A stretch of 16,479 nt of DNA, taken from an uncultured Synechococcus sp. (GTDB taxonomy: Bacteria > Cyanobacteriota > Cyanobacteriia > PCC-6307 > Cyanobiaceae). Of the stretch, positions 9,322 through 16,479 are shown piece by piece. A model generated the notes under the pieces. That model made no database searches. It was not told the DNA's origin and saw only the letters and a list, made by a program, of their open reading frames with translations. Position numbers and translations under genes: made by a program. The stretch lies in contig CAJWAH010000009.1 in assembly GCA_913020095.1 (NCBI GenBank), positions 1 through 16,479 on the forward strand. The letters run 5' to 3'. The first letter of the stretch is position 1; every line of letters begins with the position of its first letter.

Positions 9322-9537
9322 ATGGCCCTTCCTGACATCGCTGAAACCCGCAAGCTCAGCGACACCGAGATCAATGAACAGATCAGCGGCACCCGCCGCG
9401 AACTGTTCGATCTGCGTTTTCAGCAGGCCACCAGCCGGCTGGAGAACCCGCACCGCTTCCGTCATGCCCGCATCAAGCTGGCCCAGCTGCTGACGGTGCA
9501 ACAGGAGCGCGAGCGCTCCGCCGCCCCCGCTAACTGA
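9322..9537 (+). CDS. rpmC: Ribosomal protein L29 (uL29)
   Basis: L29 is a small helical-hairpin protein beside L23 at the exit tunnel. The 71-residue product, [45 protein letters not shown], shows the family pattern [19 protein letters not shown] followed by a basic second helix. It starts three bases after the rplP stop, so translation is probably coupled. The next gene, rpsQ, follows after 14 bases. Confidence 0.96.
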   Translation: MALPDIAETRKLSDTEINEQISGTRRELFDLRFQQATSRLENPHRFRHARIKLAQLLTVQQERERSAAPAN

Positions 9538-9551
9538 CCCTAGGAATCACC

Positions 9552-9803
9552 ATGGCAGTCAAAGAAAGGGTCGGCACCGTCGTCAGCGACAAGATGGAAA
9601 AAACAGTGGTGGTGGCGGTTGAGAACCGCTTCCCTCACCCCATCTACAAGAAGACGGTCAGCCGCACCACCCGTTACAAGGTCCACGACGAGGACAACCG
9701 TTGCCAAGTTGGCGACCGGGTCCGAATCACCGAGACCCGTCCTCTGAGTCGCAGCAAGCGCTGGGCAGTGGCCGAAATCATGACCACCAAAAGCGGGAGC
9801 TGA
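9552..9803 (+). CDS. rpsQ: Ribosomal protein S17 (uS17)
   Basis: S17 is a primary 16S rRNA-binding protein with an OB fold in the body of the 30S subunit. The 83-residue protein has [24 protein letters not shown] at the N-terminus, including the conserved VSDKMxKTxVV strand. It also has [43 protein letters not shown], the family core. The AGGAA preceding the ATG at 9552 could serve as a weak ribosome-binding site. It marks the end of the classical S10 section, followed without a break by the spc section. Confidence 0.97.
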   Translation: MAVKERVGTVVSDKMEKTVVVAVENRFPHPIYKKTVSRTTRYKVHDEDNRCQVGDRVRITETRPLSRSKRWAVAEIMTTKSGS

Positions 9804-9815
9804 GGAGATCACACC

Positions 9816-10181
9816 ATGATTCAGCAGGAAACCTTCCTCACCGTTGCCGACAACAGCGGCGCCAAGCGCATTCAGTGCATTCGCGTCCTCGGCACCAACC
9901 GTCGTTATGCCCATGTGGGCGACGTGATTGTGGCGACCGTCAAAGACGCCATGCCCAACATGGGCGTCAAGAAATCGGACATCGTCAAAGCCGTTGTGGT
10001 GCGCACGAAGCACACCATGCGGCGCGAAACCGGCAATGCCATTCGTTTTGATGACAACGCCGCCGTGATCATCAACGACGACAAAAACCCACGCGGCACC
10101 CGGGTCTTCGGCCCCGTTGCCCGTGAGCTGCGCGAGCGCAGCTTCACCAAGATCGTGTCCCTCGCTCCGGAGGTGATCTGA
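9816..10181 (+). CDS. rplN: Ribosomal protein L14 (uL14)
   Basis: L14 lies at the subunit interface, forms bridges with 16S rRNA and is the target of the silencing factor RsfS. The 121-residue product [26 protein letters not shown] matches the family start. It contains the conserved [44 protein letters not shown] core and ends SLAPEVI, the usual C-terminus. GAGGAG just after the rpsQ stop provides a ribosome-binding site. It ends one base before rplX. Confidence 0.98.
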   Translation: MIQQETFLTVADNSGAKRIQCIRVLGTNRRYAHVGDVIVATVKDAMPNMGVKKSDIVKAVVVRTKHTMRRETGNAIRFDDNAAVIINDDKNPRGTRVFGPVARELRERSFTKIVSLAPEVI

Positions 10182-10182
10182 A

Positions 10183-10524
10183 ATGGCTACCGCTTCACCC
10201 ACCCGCACCAAGATGCGGATTCGTAAAGGCGACACCGTTCAGGTGATCGCTGGCAAAGACAAGGGCAAGACCGGCGAAGTGCTGCGCACCCTGCCCTGGG
10301 AAAACCGTGTTGTGGTGCAGGGCGTCAACCTGCGCACCCGCCACGTCAAGCCCGCCCAAGAAGGCGAGACCGGCCGCATCGTCACTGAAGAAGCATCACT
10401 GCATGCCTCAAACGTGATGGTGTATTCCACCGACAAAAAGGTGGCCAGCCGCGTTGAAATCGTTGTCGACAAAGACGGCAACAAAAAGCGCAAGCTCAAG
10501 AAAACAGGTGAATTGCTCGACTGA
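10183..10524 (+). CDS. rplX: Ribosomal protein L24 (uL24)
   Basis: L24 is an early assembly initiator that binds the 5' end of 23S rRNA. The 113-residue protein contains the KOW motif [23 protein letters not shown] (about 11-33) and the conserved [39 protein letters not shown] region. A typical basic tail, [17 protein letters not shown], closes it. The ATG at 10183 is one base past the rplN stop, with GGAGG 8 bases ahead inside rplN. The following gap of 64 bases is one of the longest in this part of the cluster. Confidence 0.97.
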   Translation: MATASPTRTKMRIRKGDTVQVIAGKDKGKTGEVLRTLPWENRVVVQGVNLRTRHVKPAQEGETGRIVTEEASLHASNVMVYSTDKKVASRVEIVVDKDGNKKRKLKKTGELLD

Positions 10525-10547
10525 GCCCAACCAACCTGTTCACCCCC

Positions 10548-10569
10548 GTTTCTGACACCGACCAGAAAC
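10548..10569 (+). repeat. Hairpin in the rplX-rplE gap
   Basis: GTTTCTG (10548-10554) and CAGAAAC (10563-10569) are exact reverse complements around an 8-nt loop, 20 bases before the rplE ATG. In E. coli the S8 translational repressor site lies at this same gene junction. This stem is too simple to identify as an S8 site on sequence alone. No T-run follows, so it is not an intrinsic terminator. Confidence 0.5.
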
Positions 10570-10588
10570 ACTTCCCCCAACCCCCGCC

Positions 10589-11128
10589 ATGTCACTCAAA
10601 AAGCGCTACCGGGAAGCGATCCAGCCAAAGCTGCTGAAGGATCTCAACTTCTCCAACCTGCACCAGGTTCCCAAGGTGATGAAAGTCACCGTGAACCGTG
10701 GTCTTGGTGAAGCAGCCCAGAACGCCAAGTCTCTGGAAGCTTCCGTTGAAGAGATCGCCACCATCACTGGCCAAAAGCCGGTGGTGACCCGAGCCAAAAA
10801 GGCCATCGCCGGCTTCAAGATCCGCCAAGGGATGCCAATCGGCGTTGCCGTGACCCTGCGCGGGGATCGCATGTACGCCTTCCTCGAGCGCCTGATCAAC
10901 CTCGCCCTGCCTCGTATCCGCGACTTCCGCGGTGTGAGCGAGAAGAGCTTTGACGGCCGCGGGAACTACACCCTGGGGGTTCGCGAACAAATCATCTTCC
11001 CCGAGATTTCCTTCGACAAGATCGACGCCATCCGGGGCATGGACATCACCATCGTGACCAGCGCCCGTAACGACGAAGAGGGCCAGGCCCTGCTTCGCGA
11101 GATGGGGATGCCGTTCCGCAACAACTGA
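10589..11128 (+). CDS. rplE: Ribosomal protein L5 (uL5)
   Basis: L5 binds 5S rRNA in the central protuberance and contacts the P-site tRNA. The 179-residue protein starts [21 protein letters not shown]. It contains [51 protein letters not shown] (about 35-85) and the C-terminal [29 protein letters not shown]. No Shine-Dalgarno precedes the ATG; the upstream bases are C-rich. It is separated from rplX by 64 bases holding a hairpin. rpsN, which follows rplE in many bacteria, is absent: rpsH comes next after 23 bases. Confidence 0.98.
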   Translation: MSLKKRYREAIQPKLLKDLNFSNLHQVPKVMKVTVNRGLGEAAQNAKSLEASVEEIATITGQKPVVTRAKKAIAGFKIRQGMPIGVAVTLRGDRMYAFLERLINLALPRIRDFRGVSEKSFDGRGNYTLGVREQIIFPEISFDKIDAIRGMDITIVTSARNDEEGQALLREMGMPFRNN

Positions 11129-11151
11129 TCGCTCACGTTCCGGACACCGTT

Positions 11152-11553
11152 ATGGCCAACACAGACCCGATTTCCGACATGCTCACTCGCATCCGCAATG
11201 CGTCTGAGAAACGTCACCAAACCACCAACATCCCGCTTTCCCGGATGAACCGCAGCATCGCCAAGGTGCTGGAGCAGGAAGGCTTCATCGATCAGTTCTC
11301 CGAGGCTGGCGAAGGGGTTCAAAAGCACCTGGTGCTGTCGCTCAAGTACAGCGGCAAGCAAAAGGTGCCCACCATCCGTTCCGTGCAACGGGTGAGCAAG
11401 CCTGGCTTGCGCATCTACAGCAACCGCCGCGACCTACCCAAGGTGCTCGGCGGACTCGGAGTCGCCATCATCTCCACCTCCAAAGGTGTGATGAGCGACC
11501 GCGACGCCCGTAAAGAGGGCGTGGGCGGCGAAGTGCTCTGCTACGTCTACTGA
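11152..11553 (+). CDS. rpsH: Ribosomal protein S8 (uS8)
   Basis: S8 is a primary binder of 16S rRNA helix 21 and, in E. coli, the translational repressor of the spc operon. The 133-residue product [46 protein letters not shown] carries the family N-terminal domain. The C-terminal domain ends [22 protein letters not shown], with the [13 protein letters not shown] signature at about 109-121. It lies directly after rplE, and no Shine-Dalgarno is visible. It is the best candidate for self-regulation through the rplX-rplE gap, by analogy with E. coli. Confidence 0.97.
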   Translation: MANTDPISDMLTRIRNASEKRHQTTNIPLSRMNRSIAKVLEQEGFIDQFSEAGEGVQKHLVLSLKYSGKQKVPTIRSVQRVSKPGLRIYSNRRDLPKVLGGLGVAIISTSKGVMSDRDARKEGVGGEVLCYVY

Positions 11554-11568
11554 TCGGAGGTCAGAACC

Positions 11569-12108
11569 ATGTCACGCATCGGCAAAAATCCGGTCCCCAT
11601 CCCTGAGAAGGTCTCGGTGGAGATCAGCGGTCTGACCGTCAAGGTCAAGGGCCCCAAAGGGGAACTCGAGCGAGTGCTCCCCGAAGGCGTCAGCGTCAGC
11701 CAGGCCGACAACGCCGTCACCGTCAGCCCCAACGACACCAGCCGCCGTTCCCGTGAACGCCACGGCCTGTGCCGCACCCTGGTGGCCAACATGGTCGAAG
11801 GGGTCTCCAAGGGGTACAGCAAAAAGCTGGAGATCATTGGCGTGGGTTACCGCGCCCAGGTCAAAGGCAAAAAGCTGGTGGTGAGCGCCGGCTACAGCCA
11901 CCCCGTTGAGATGGATGCCCCCGAAGGCGTCACCTTTGCGGTGGAGAACAACACCTTGGTCACCGTGAGCGGAGCCGACAAGGAGTTGGTGGGCAATGAA
12001 GCCGCCAAGGTGCGCGGCATCCGTCCGCCCGAGCCCTACAAGGGCAAAGGGATCAAGTACCAGGGGGAACGCATCCTCCGCAAGGCCGGAAAGACCGGCA
12101 AGAAATAA
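11569..12108 (+). CDS. rplF: Ribosomal protein L6 (uL6)
   Basis: L6 sits near the base of the factor-binding stalk next to the sarcin-ricin loop. The 179-residue protein has the two repeated L6 domains. The first opens [35 protein letters not shown]. The second contains [37 protein letters not shown] and ends with the signature [43 protein letters not shown] after the rpsH stop is a good ribosome-binding site eight bases before the ATG. rplR follows after 30 bases. Confidence 0.98.
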   Translation: MSRIGKNPVPIPEKVSVEISGLTVKVKGPKGELERVLPEGVSVSQADNAVTVSPNDTSRRSRERHGLCRTLVANMVEGVSKGYSKKLEIIGVGYRAQVKGKKLVVSAGYSHPVEMDAPEGVTFAVENNTLVTVSGADKELVGNEAAKVRGIRPPEPYKGKGIKYQGERILRKAGKTGKK

Positions 12109-12138
12109 GGCCGCTCTTCAGCCCACCGCTATTCCGCT

Positions 12139-12501
12139 ATGTCCACTCCACGCAAGGAACAAACCCAGAAGCGCCACCGGCGCCTGCGCCGTCACCTCGA
12201 GGGCACACCCGAGCGTCCGCGCTTGGCTGTGTATCGCTCCAACGAGCACATCTACGCCCAGGTCATCGACGATGCTGCCCAGCACACCCTGGCTGCGGCT
12301 TCAAGTCTCGATAAGGACCTGCGCACCAGCCTCAAGAGCGGTGCCAACTGCGATGCTTCCACCGCAGTCGGTCAGTTGGTCGCCAAGCGCGCCATCGCCA
12401 AAGGCATCCAACAGGTGGTCTTCGACCGCGGAGGCAACCTGTACCACGGTCGGGTCAAGGCCCTGGCCGAAGCTGCCCGGGAAGCGGGCCTGCAGTTCTG
12501 A
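12139..12501 (+). CDS. rplR: Ribosomal protein L18 (uL18)
   Basis: L18 binds 5S rRNA with L5 and helps load it into the large subunit. The 120-residue product has a basic N-terminus ([45 protein letters not shown]) and the conserved C-terminal half [44 protein letters not shown]. The ATG at 12139 fits family length; no Shine-Dalgarno is visible in the 30-base gap after rplF. rpsE starts 13 bases downstream. Confidence 0.97.
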   Translation: MSTPRKEQTQKRHRRLRRHLEGTPERPRLAVYRSNEHIYAQVIDDAAQHTLAAASSLDKDLRTSLKSGANCDASTAVGQLVAKRAIAKGIQQVVFDRGGNLYHGRVKALAEAAREAGLQF

Positions 12502-12513
12502 TCCCGAGCAACC

Positions 12514-13170
12514 ATGACTCAAGCAACTAACCAGACTCCCGGCCAGGACGTTCCAGGCGCCGCCGATGTTCCAGCCGCTGCTGAAGGGCAGGGCCAGGGC
12601 CAAGGCGAACGCCGTGGTGGCGGTGGTGGTCGCGGCGGTGATCGCCGCGGTCGCGGAGACCGTCGTGGCCGCGGTCGCGACGAGCGTGACTCCGAGTGGC
12701 AGGAACGCGTGATTCAGATCCGCCGCGTTTCCAAGACCGTGAAAGGCGGTAAGAAGATGAGCTTCCGGGCCATCGTTGTCGTTGGCAACGAGAAGGGCCA
12801 AGTCGGCGTCGGCGTCGGCAAAGCCGGTGATGTCATCGGTGCGGTCAAAAAGGGTGTTGCCGATGGCAAAAAGCACCTGGTCAAGGTGCCCCTGACCCGC
12901 TCCAACTCCATCCCCACCATCAGCACCGGCCGCGATGGCGCTGCCAGCGTGCTGATGCGCCCAGCCGCCCCCGGTACCGGGGTAATTGCCGGCGGTTCGA
13001 TCCGCACGGTGCTTGAGCTGGCTGGCATCAAGAATGTCTTGGCCAAGCGCCTGGGCAGCAAAACCCCCCTGAACAACGCTCGGGCTGCCATGGTGGCCCT
13101 GCGGGACCTGCGCACCCACCAGGACACCGCCAAGGAACGGGGTATCACCCTCGAGCAGATCTACTCCTGA
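12514..13170 (+). CDS. rpsE: Ribosomal protein S5 (uS5) with Gly/Arg-rich N-terminal extension
   Basis: S5 shapes the mRNA entry tunnel and contributes to decoding accuracy. The conserved core starts near residue 61 ([31 protein letters not shown]) with the double-stranded RNA-binding domain, and continues through [35 protein letters not shown]. The product has 218 residues, against 167 in E. coli. The excess is an N-terminal extension: an Ala/Gln/Pro-rich segment (1-30), then an RG-rich stretch with [10 protein letters not shown] and two tandem DRRGRG units (43-54). The ATG at 12514 is the only start matching the gap to rplR. Such extensions are known from cyanobacterial S5, but their function is not established. 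rpmD is absent downstream. Confidence 0.97.
   Translation: MTQATNQTPGQDVPGAADVPAAAEGQGQGQGERRGGGGGRGGDRRGRGDRRGRGRDERDSEWQERVIQIRRVSKTVKGGKKMSFRAIVVVGNEKGQVGVGVGKAGDVIGAVKKGVADGKKHLVKVPLTRSNSIPTISTGRDGAASVLMRPAAPGTGVIAGGSIRTVLELAGIKNVLAKRLGSKTPLNNARAAMVALRDLRTHQDTAKERGITLEQIYS
12601..12681 (+). repeat. Low-complexity Gly/Arg codon repeat within rpsE
   Basis: This GC-rich stretch encodes alternating Gly and Arg codons, including two 18-base units (12640-12657 and 12658-12675) that each encode DRRGRG. The units differ at several bases, so this is an old or protein-selected repeat rather than a fresh slippage event. Confidence 0.7.
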
Positions 13171-13178
13171 GCCCTGTC

Positions 13179-13631
13179 ATGAGCCTCACCCTGCAATCCC
13201 TCAAGCCCCAGAAGGGGGCCCGTCGTCGCAAGATGCGCAAGGGCCGCGGCATCGCCGCTGGCCAAGGCGCCAGCTGCGGCTTCGGCATGCGCGGCCAGAA
13301 GTCCCGCTCCGGCCGGCCCACCCGGCCTGGCTTTGAAGGCGGTCAGATGCCTTTGTATCGCCGCGTTCCCAAGCTGAAGCACTTCACCTTGGTGAACCCC
13401 AAGCGCTTCACCGTCGTGAACGTGGGCGAACTTGCCGAGCTCAAAGCCGGCACGGTCGTCACCCGCGATTCACTGATTGAAGCTGGCATCCTCACCTCTC
13501 CAAAGCATGCGCTTAAGGTGCTGGGCGATGGGGAGCTGAAGGTGAAGCTCACCGTTCATGCTGCGGCGTTCACCGCCTCAGCCCGCGAGAAGATCGAAGC
13601 CGCCGGCGGCAGCTGCGAACTGATCGACTGA
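13179..13631 (+). CDS. rplO: Ribosomal protein L15 (uL15)
   Basis: L15 is a late-binding 50S protein that threads a long basic extension into 23S rRNA. The 150-residue product begins [45 protein letters not shown], the typical Gly/Arg extension. It then has [21 protein letters not shown] (about 51-71) and the compact C-terminal domain ending [20 protein letters not shown]. It follows rpsE by eight bases with no rpmD between them, as is usual in cyanobacteria. secY starts 31 bases later. Confidence 0.98.
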   Translation: MSLTLQSLKPQKGARRRKMRKGRGIAAGQGASCGFGMRGQKSRSGRPTRPGFEGGQMPLYRRVPKLKHFTLVNPKRFTVVNVGELAELKAGTVVTRDSLIEAGILTSPKHALKVLGDGELKVKLTVHAAAFTASAREKIEAAGGSCELID

Positions 13632-13662
13632 TCCCCCCGGTCCACTTTCAACTTCGCGAGTC

Positions 13663-14982
13663 ATGCTTGTCAGTCGGGGGCGCACCCCAAGCGCCGGCGA
13701 AGTCGTCACGCAACTGTTTCAAGCCAAAGGGCTCAGGGATCGTGTGCTCACGACCCTGGGCCTTTTGGTGTTGGTGAGGCTCGGCATCTACATCCCCATT
13801 CCAGGGATTGACCGCGAAGCCTTCCAACAATTCATTCAGCAAGGCGGCCAGCTAATTGGCTTCCTCGACATCTTTACCGGCGGCGGCATCTCGGCCTTGG
13901 GCATCTTTGCCCTTGGGATCCTGCCGTTCATTAACGCCTCGATCATCCTGCAGCTGCTGACCGCAGCCCTCCCAAGCTTGGAGGATCTGCAGAAGAACGA
14001 AGGCGAGGCAGGGCGGCGCAAAATTGCCCAAATCACCCGCTATGTCGCCCTGGGCTGGGGTGTTCTGCAGAGCATCGTCTTCGCGATGATCCTGCGTCCC
14101 TACGCCTTGGAATCGGTTCCCCAGGTGGTGTTTGTGATCCAAACCGCCCTGGCGCTGGTCACCGGTTCGATGGTGGTGATGTGGATCTCAGAAGTGATCA
14201 CCGAACGGGGCATTGGCCAAGGCGCCTCCCTGGTGATCTTTTTGAACATCGTGGCGACCTTGCCACGGGCCTTGGGCTCCACCGTGGAATTGGCCCAGAG
14301 CGGGGACCGCGGCACCATTGCCGGCATCATCGTGCTGGTGCTCGTTTTCCTGATCACGATCCTGGGGATCGTTTGCGTGCAGGAAGGCAGCCGTCGCATC
14401 CCGATTGTGAGCGCCAAACGCCAGGTGGGCGCTGGAGCCATGCTGCCTGAGCGCCAAAGCTATTTGCCCTTAAAGCTCAATGCCGGCGGCGTGATGCCGA
14501 TCATTTTTGCCTCGGCGGTGATCTTCCTGCCGCTCACCATCGCCAACCTCACCAAGAGTGAGCTGCTCGTCAGGGTGGCTGGTTACCTCAACCCCAACAG
14601 CAGCACCCCCTGGCTGTATGCCCTGGTGTTCTTTGGCTTGATCTGCGGGTTCTCGTTCTTCTACGCCACCTTGACGATCAATCCCCAGGACATCGCCTCC
14701 AACCTCAAAAAAGGTGGCGTTGCCGTTCCTGGCGTGAGGCCTGGCACGGCTACAGCCAAATACCTGAGCGGTGTGCAAAACAGGCTCACCCTCCTCGGTG
14801 GCATCTTTTTGGGCGCCGTCGCCATCATCCCGGCCGCCGTGGAAGGGGCCACCAACGTCAAGACCTTCCAAGGTCTTGGTGCCACCTCTCTACTGATCCT
14901 GGTGGGCGTTGCCATTGACACCGCCAAGCAGGTTCAGACCTATGTGATCTCCCAGCGTTACGAAGGAATGGTGCGTCAATGA
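13663..14982 (+). CDS. secY: Preprotein translocase channel subunit SecY
   Basis: SecY is the protein-conducting channel of the Sec translocon; in cyanobacteria it serves plasma and thylakoid membranes. The 439-residue protein has ten predictable hydrophobic segments. The first, GLLVLVRLGIYIPIPGI, starts near residue 33. Family signatures are seen: the plug region FLDIFTGGGISALGIFALGILPFINASIILQLL (about 67-100), GLGATSLLILVGVAIDTAKQVQTY near the C-terminus, and basic cytosolic loops such as EGSRRIPIVSAKRQVG. The ATG at 13663 follows rplO by 31 bases. The stop overlaps the adk start (ATGA), so the two are likely translationally coupled. Confidence 0.98.
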   Translation: MLVSRGRTPSAGEVVTQLFQAKGLRDRVLTTLGLLVLVRLGIYIPIPGIDREAFQQFIQQGGQLIGFLDIFTGGGISALGIFALGILPFINASIILQLLTAALPSLEDLQKNEGEAGRRKIAQITRYVALGWGVLQSIVFAMILRPYALESVPQVVFVIQTALALVTGSMVVMWISEVITERGIGQGASLVIFLNIVATLPRALGSTVELAQSGDRGTIAGIIVLVLVFLITILGIVCVQEGSRRIPIVSAKRQVGAGAMLPERQSYLPLKLNAGGVMPIIFASAVIFLPLTIANLTKSELLVRVAGYLNPNSSTPWLYALVFFGLICGFSFFYATLTINPQDIASNLKKGGVAVPGVRPGTATAKYLSGVQNRLTLLGGIFLGAVAIIPAAVEGATNVKTFQGLGATSLLILVGVAIDTAKQVQTYVISQRYEGMVRQ

Positions 14983-15527
14983 GTCATCGACTGCTGTTTG
15001 TCGGCCCACCTGGTGCCGGCAAAGGAACCCAAGCCGAACGCTTGGCAGCCAGCCATGGGCTGCTGCATCTCTCCACCGGCGACCTGCTGCGCGCAGAGGT
15101 CAAAGCGGGGAGTGACCTAGGCAAAGAAGCCGAAGCGGTGATGAACCGCGGTGAACTGGTGAGCGATGCGCTGGTGCTGGCGATCGTGCGCTCACGCCTG
15201 CAAACCCACAGCGGCGGCTGGCTGCTGGATGGATTCCCCCGCAACCTGGCCCAGGCCGAAGCCCTTGATGCCCTGCTGAGCGAGCTCAACCAACCGCTGC
15301 AAAGCGTGCTGTTGATGGAGCTGGATGACGACGAGCTCGTGCAACGTCTGCTGGCCCGTGGCCGCGCCGATGACAACGAAGAGGTGATTCGCCATCGGCT
15401 CAGCGTTTACCGGGAGCAAACCGCGCCTTTGATCAACCACTACGAGCAGCGCGGACAGCTGAAAAGGGTGGTCAGCACTGGCACGATCGAAGCCGTCGCC
15501 GAGCGAATCACAGCGGCCTTGGCTTAA
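14979..15527 (+). CDS. adk: Adenylate kinase (short-LID form)
   Basis: Adk interconverts ATP + AMP and 2 ADP in the cytoplasm, balancing the adenylate pool. The 182-residue protein has the P-loop GPPGAGKGT at 9-17, the AMP-binding STGDLLRAEV at 32-41, LLDGFPRN at 82-89, and a very short LID around RGRADDNEEVIRHR (127-140). It therefore lacks the roughly 30-residue LID insert and zinc-binding cysteines of long forms, as usual for cyanobacterial Adk. The start ATG shares bases with the secY TGA (ATGA overlap at 14979-14982). It is followed by a 44-base gap to rpmJ; infA, found near this position in several bacteria, is not there. Confidence 0.98.
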   Translation: MSHRLLFVGPPGAGKGTQAERLAASHGLLHLSTGDLLRAEVKAGSDLGKEAEAVMNRGELVSDALVLAIVRSRLQTHSGGWLLDGFPRNLAQAEALDALLSELNQPLQSVLLMELDDDELVQRLLARGRADDNEEVIRHRLSVYREQTAPLINHYEQRGQLKRVVSTGTIEAVAERITAALA

Positions 15528-15557
15528 GGCGCCGTGATAAGTTGTTTGTTTGTCAAT

Positions 15558-15562
15558 AGGAG
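15558..15562 (+). promoter_or_regulatory. Ribosome-binding site of rpmJ
   Basis: AGGAG lies nine bases before the rpmJ ATG. It supports the start of this very short gene, which is otherwise easy to miss. Confidence 0.7.
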
Positions 15563-15571
15563 AGCCCACCC

Positions 15572-15685
15572 ATGAAGGTGCGCGCCTCAGTGAAGCGCAT
15601 GTGCGACAAGTGCCGGGTGATTCGTCGCCACGGCCGCGTCATGGTCATCTGCGCCAACCCCAAGCACAAGCAACGCCAGGGCTGA
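15572..15685 (+). CDS. rpmJ: Ribosomal protein L36 (bL36)
   Basis: L36 is the smallest 50S protein, a zinc ribbon that stabilises helices of 23S rRNA. The 37-residue product starts [21 protein letters not shown]. It keeps the zinc ligands Cys11, Cys14, Cys27 and His32 (the C-X2-C...C-X4-H pattern, ending [11 protein letters not shown]). It is therefore the zinc-containing (C+) form, not the zinc-independent paralogue induced under zinc starvation. A clear AGGAG precedes the ATG. It lies between adk and rpsM, the usual place at the head of the alpha-type section. Confidence 0.97.
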   Translation: MKVRASVKRMCDKCRVIRRHGRVMVICANPKHKQRQG

Positions 15686-15741
15686 ATCGATTTCGGTTCC
15701 AATCTTGGCGGGCACATTCGTGCCTCGCAACCTCATTTCCT

Positions 15742-15760
15742 GGTGAAGTCTGTCTTCACC
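15742..15760 (+). repeat. Hairpin upstream of rpsM
   Basis: GGTGAAG (15742-15748) and CTTCACC (15754-15760) pair perfectly around a five-base loop in the 100-base gap between rpmJ and rpsM. It is followed by TCTTGTCCC, too T-poor for a strong intrinsic terminator. It ends 25 bases before the GTG start of rpsM, so it could influence initiation or act as an attenuator. Function is inferred from position only. Confidence 0.5.
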
Positions 15761-15785
15761 TCTTGTCCCAACAACCTTTCCCTCA

Positions 15786-16151
15786 GTGGCTCGGATTTCC
15801 GGTGTTGATATCCCCCGCGAAAAGCGTGTGGAGATCGCACTCACCTACATCTATGGCGTCGGCCTGACCCGTTCCCAAAAGATTCTTGCCTCCACAGGCG
15901 TGAGTCCCGACACCCGCGTCAAGGACCTCAGCGACGCTGATGTTCAAAAACTGCGGGCGGCCGCTGAAACCTTCACCCTCGAAGGCGACCTGCGCCGTCA
16001 GGAAGGCATGGCCATGAAGCGCCTACAGGACATCGGCTGCCTGCGTGGTCGCCGTCACCGCATGGGCCTGCCCGTGCGCGGACAACGCACCCGCACCAAT
16101 GCCCGCACCCGTCGCGGCGCCCGTAAGACCGTGGCCGGCAAGAAGAAGTAA
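15786..16151 (+). CDS. rpsM: Ribosomal protein S13 (uS13), GTG start
   Basis: S13 sits at the top of the 30S head, contacts the P-site tRNA and forms bridges to the 50S subunit. The 121-residue protein [34 protein letters not shown] has the family's helix-two-turn-helix. It ends with the conserved basic tail [37 protein letters not shown]. The start codon is GTG at 15786; the residues after it are the canonical S13 N-terminus and no ATG fits. No Shine-Dalgarno is visible. It is flanked by unusually long gaps (100 and 108 bases), each with a hairpin. Confidence 0.97.
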   Translation: MARISGVDIPREKRVEIALTYIYGVGLTRSQKILASTGVSPDTRVKDLSDADVQKLRAAAETFTLEGDLRRQEGMAMKRLQDIGCLRGRRHRMGLPVRGQRTRTNARTRRGARKTVAGKKK

Positions 16152-16179
16152 GTCCTGACTTGCCTTCCCTCTGCTTTGC

Positions 16180-16197
16180 CGCTGGCCATCGCCAGCG
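16180..16197 (+). repeat. Hairpin in the rpsM-rpsK gap
   Basis: CGCTGGC (16180-16186) and GCCAGCG (16191-16197) form a perfect seven-pair GC-rich stem around CATC, 28 bases after the rpsM stop and 62 bases before rpsK. No T-run follows, so it is more likely an mRNA processing, stability or translational element than a terminator. Confidence 0.5.
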
Positions 16198-16259
16198 TCA
16201 CCAAGGCAGACCCCCATTCCGTTCTTTGATCACCTCGCTGCACCTGCGGCACCTTCTCC

Positions 16260-16479
16260 ATGGCGAAGACAGCAAAAAAAGGGCCCAAAAAGGCCAAACG
16301 CAACGTCCCCAACGGCGTTGCTCACATCCAGAGCACCTTCAACAACACCATCGTCTCGATCACCGACACCGCGGGTGAAGTGATCGCTTGGTCTTCCGCT
16401 GGTGCCAGTGGCTTCAAAGGCGCTCGCAAGGGCACCCCCTTTGCCGCCCAAACCGCTGCTGAAGCAGCGGCCCGCCGCG
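16260..16479 (+). CDS. rpsK: Ribosomal protein S11 (uS11; N-terminal part, cut by the right edge)
   Basis: S11 lies on the 30S platform beside the E-site mRNA path. The ATG at 16260 begins [64 protein letters not shown], the unmistakable S11 start, and 73 complete codons are present before the edge. The [16 protein letters not shown] motif lies at about 21-36. No Shine-Dalgarno is visible; the upstream bases are CT-rich. The order rpsM-rpsK predicts rpoA and rplQ just beyond the window, as in other cyanobacteria. Confidence 0.97.
   Translation, partial: MAKTAKKGPKKAKRNVPNGVAHIQSTFNNTIVSITDTAGEVIAWSSAGASGFKGARKGTPFAAQTAAEAAARR

Noticed and set aside
7922-9501. Long antisense open frames over rpsC-rplP (up to about 314 residues)
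   Set aside because: They lie opposite unmistakable ribosomal genes, have low-complexity Gly/Ala/His-rich composition and match no family. High GC content makes such mirror frames common.
12601-12681. Repeat array resembling a CRISPR or minisatellite
   Set aside because: The units are codon repeats inside the rpsE reading frame, not spaced direct repeats.
12301-13119. Antisense frame of 272 residues over rplR-rpsE
   Set aside because: It is a mirror of the Gly/Arg codon repeat in rpsE, giving Ala/Thr runs. No family features or ribosome-binding site.

Overview
This window comes from a GC-rich unicellular cyanobacterium, most likely of the marine/brackish Synechococcus–Cyanobium (picocyanobacterial) lineage. 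The evidence is the cyanobacteria/plastid-restricted genes ndhN (NDH-1 subunit N), ldpA (Fe-S protein linked to circadian period) and a Ycf45-type ATPase beside recA, plus a ribosomal-protein cluster that begins at rplC without rpsJ and lacks rpsN and rpmD at their usual bacterial positions. No HIP1 octamers (GCGATCGC) were seen, which fits picocyanobacteria better than freshwater or filamentous cyanobacteria. The lineage call is inferred from gene content and composition; no database was searched.

Left arm (1-4619), all on the minus strand. In transcription order it holds ndhN, ldpA (overlapping the end of ndhN), a Ycf45-like P-loop ATPase, tRNA-Gln(UUG), a HAD-family hydrolase starting 15 bases past the tRNA, and recA, which runs off the left edge. 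A LexA-like box overlapping a TATAGT hexamer lies across the last codons of the hydrolase gene, about 130 bases upstream of recA. It is a plausible SOS operator/promoter.

Divergent gap (4620-4969). This 350-base region separates ndhN from the ribosomal-protein genes. It carries two clear inverted repeats, one of them a cUUCGg tetraloop hairpin, and probably forms the 5' leader of the ribosomal operon as well as the ndhN promoter region.

Right arm (4970-16479), all on the plus strand: the merged S10-spc-alpha cluster rplC-rplD-rplW-rplB-rpsS-rplV-rpsC-rplP-rpmC-rpsQ-rplN-rplX-rplE-rpsH-rplF-rplR-rpsE-rplO-secY-adk-rpmJ-rpsM-rpsK, with rpsK cut by the right edge. Spacing is mostly 0-35 bases, with some overlaps. 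The exceptions are three longer gaps holding hairpins (rplX-rplE, rpmJ-rpsM, rpsM-rpsK), which are candidate control points. The products are large- and small-subunit ribosomal proteins, the SecY translocon channel and adenylate kinase.

No mobile element, CRISPR array, phage gene or other transferred DNA was seen, and I found no convincing undescribed system. The points most worth checking are regulatory: the recA operator inside the neighbouring gene, the structured ribosomal leader, the intergenic hairpins, the RG-rich N-terminus of S5, and the Ycf45 homologue that appears to lack its R3H domain.
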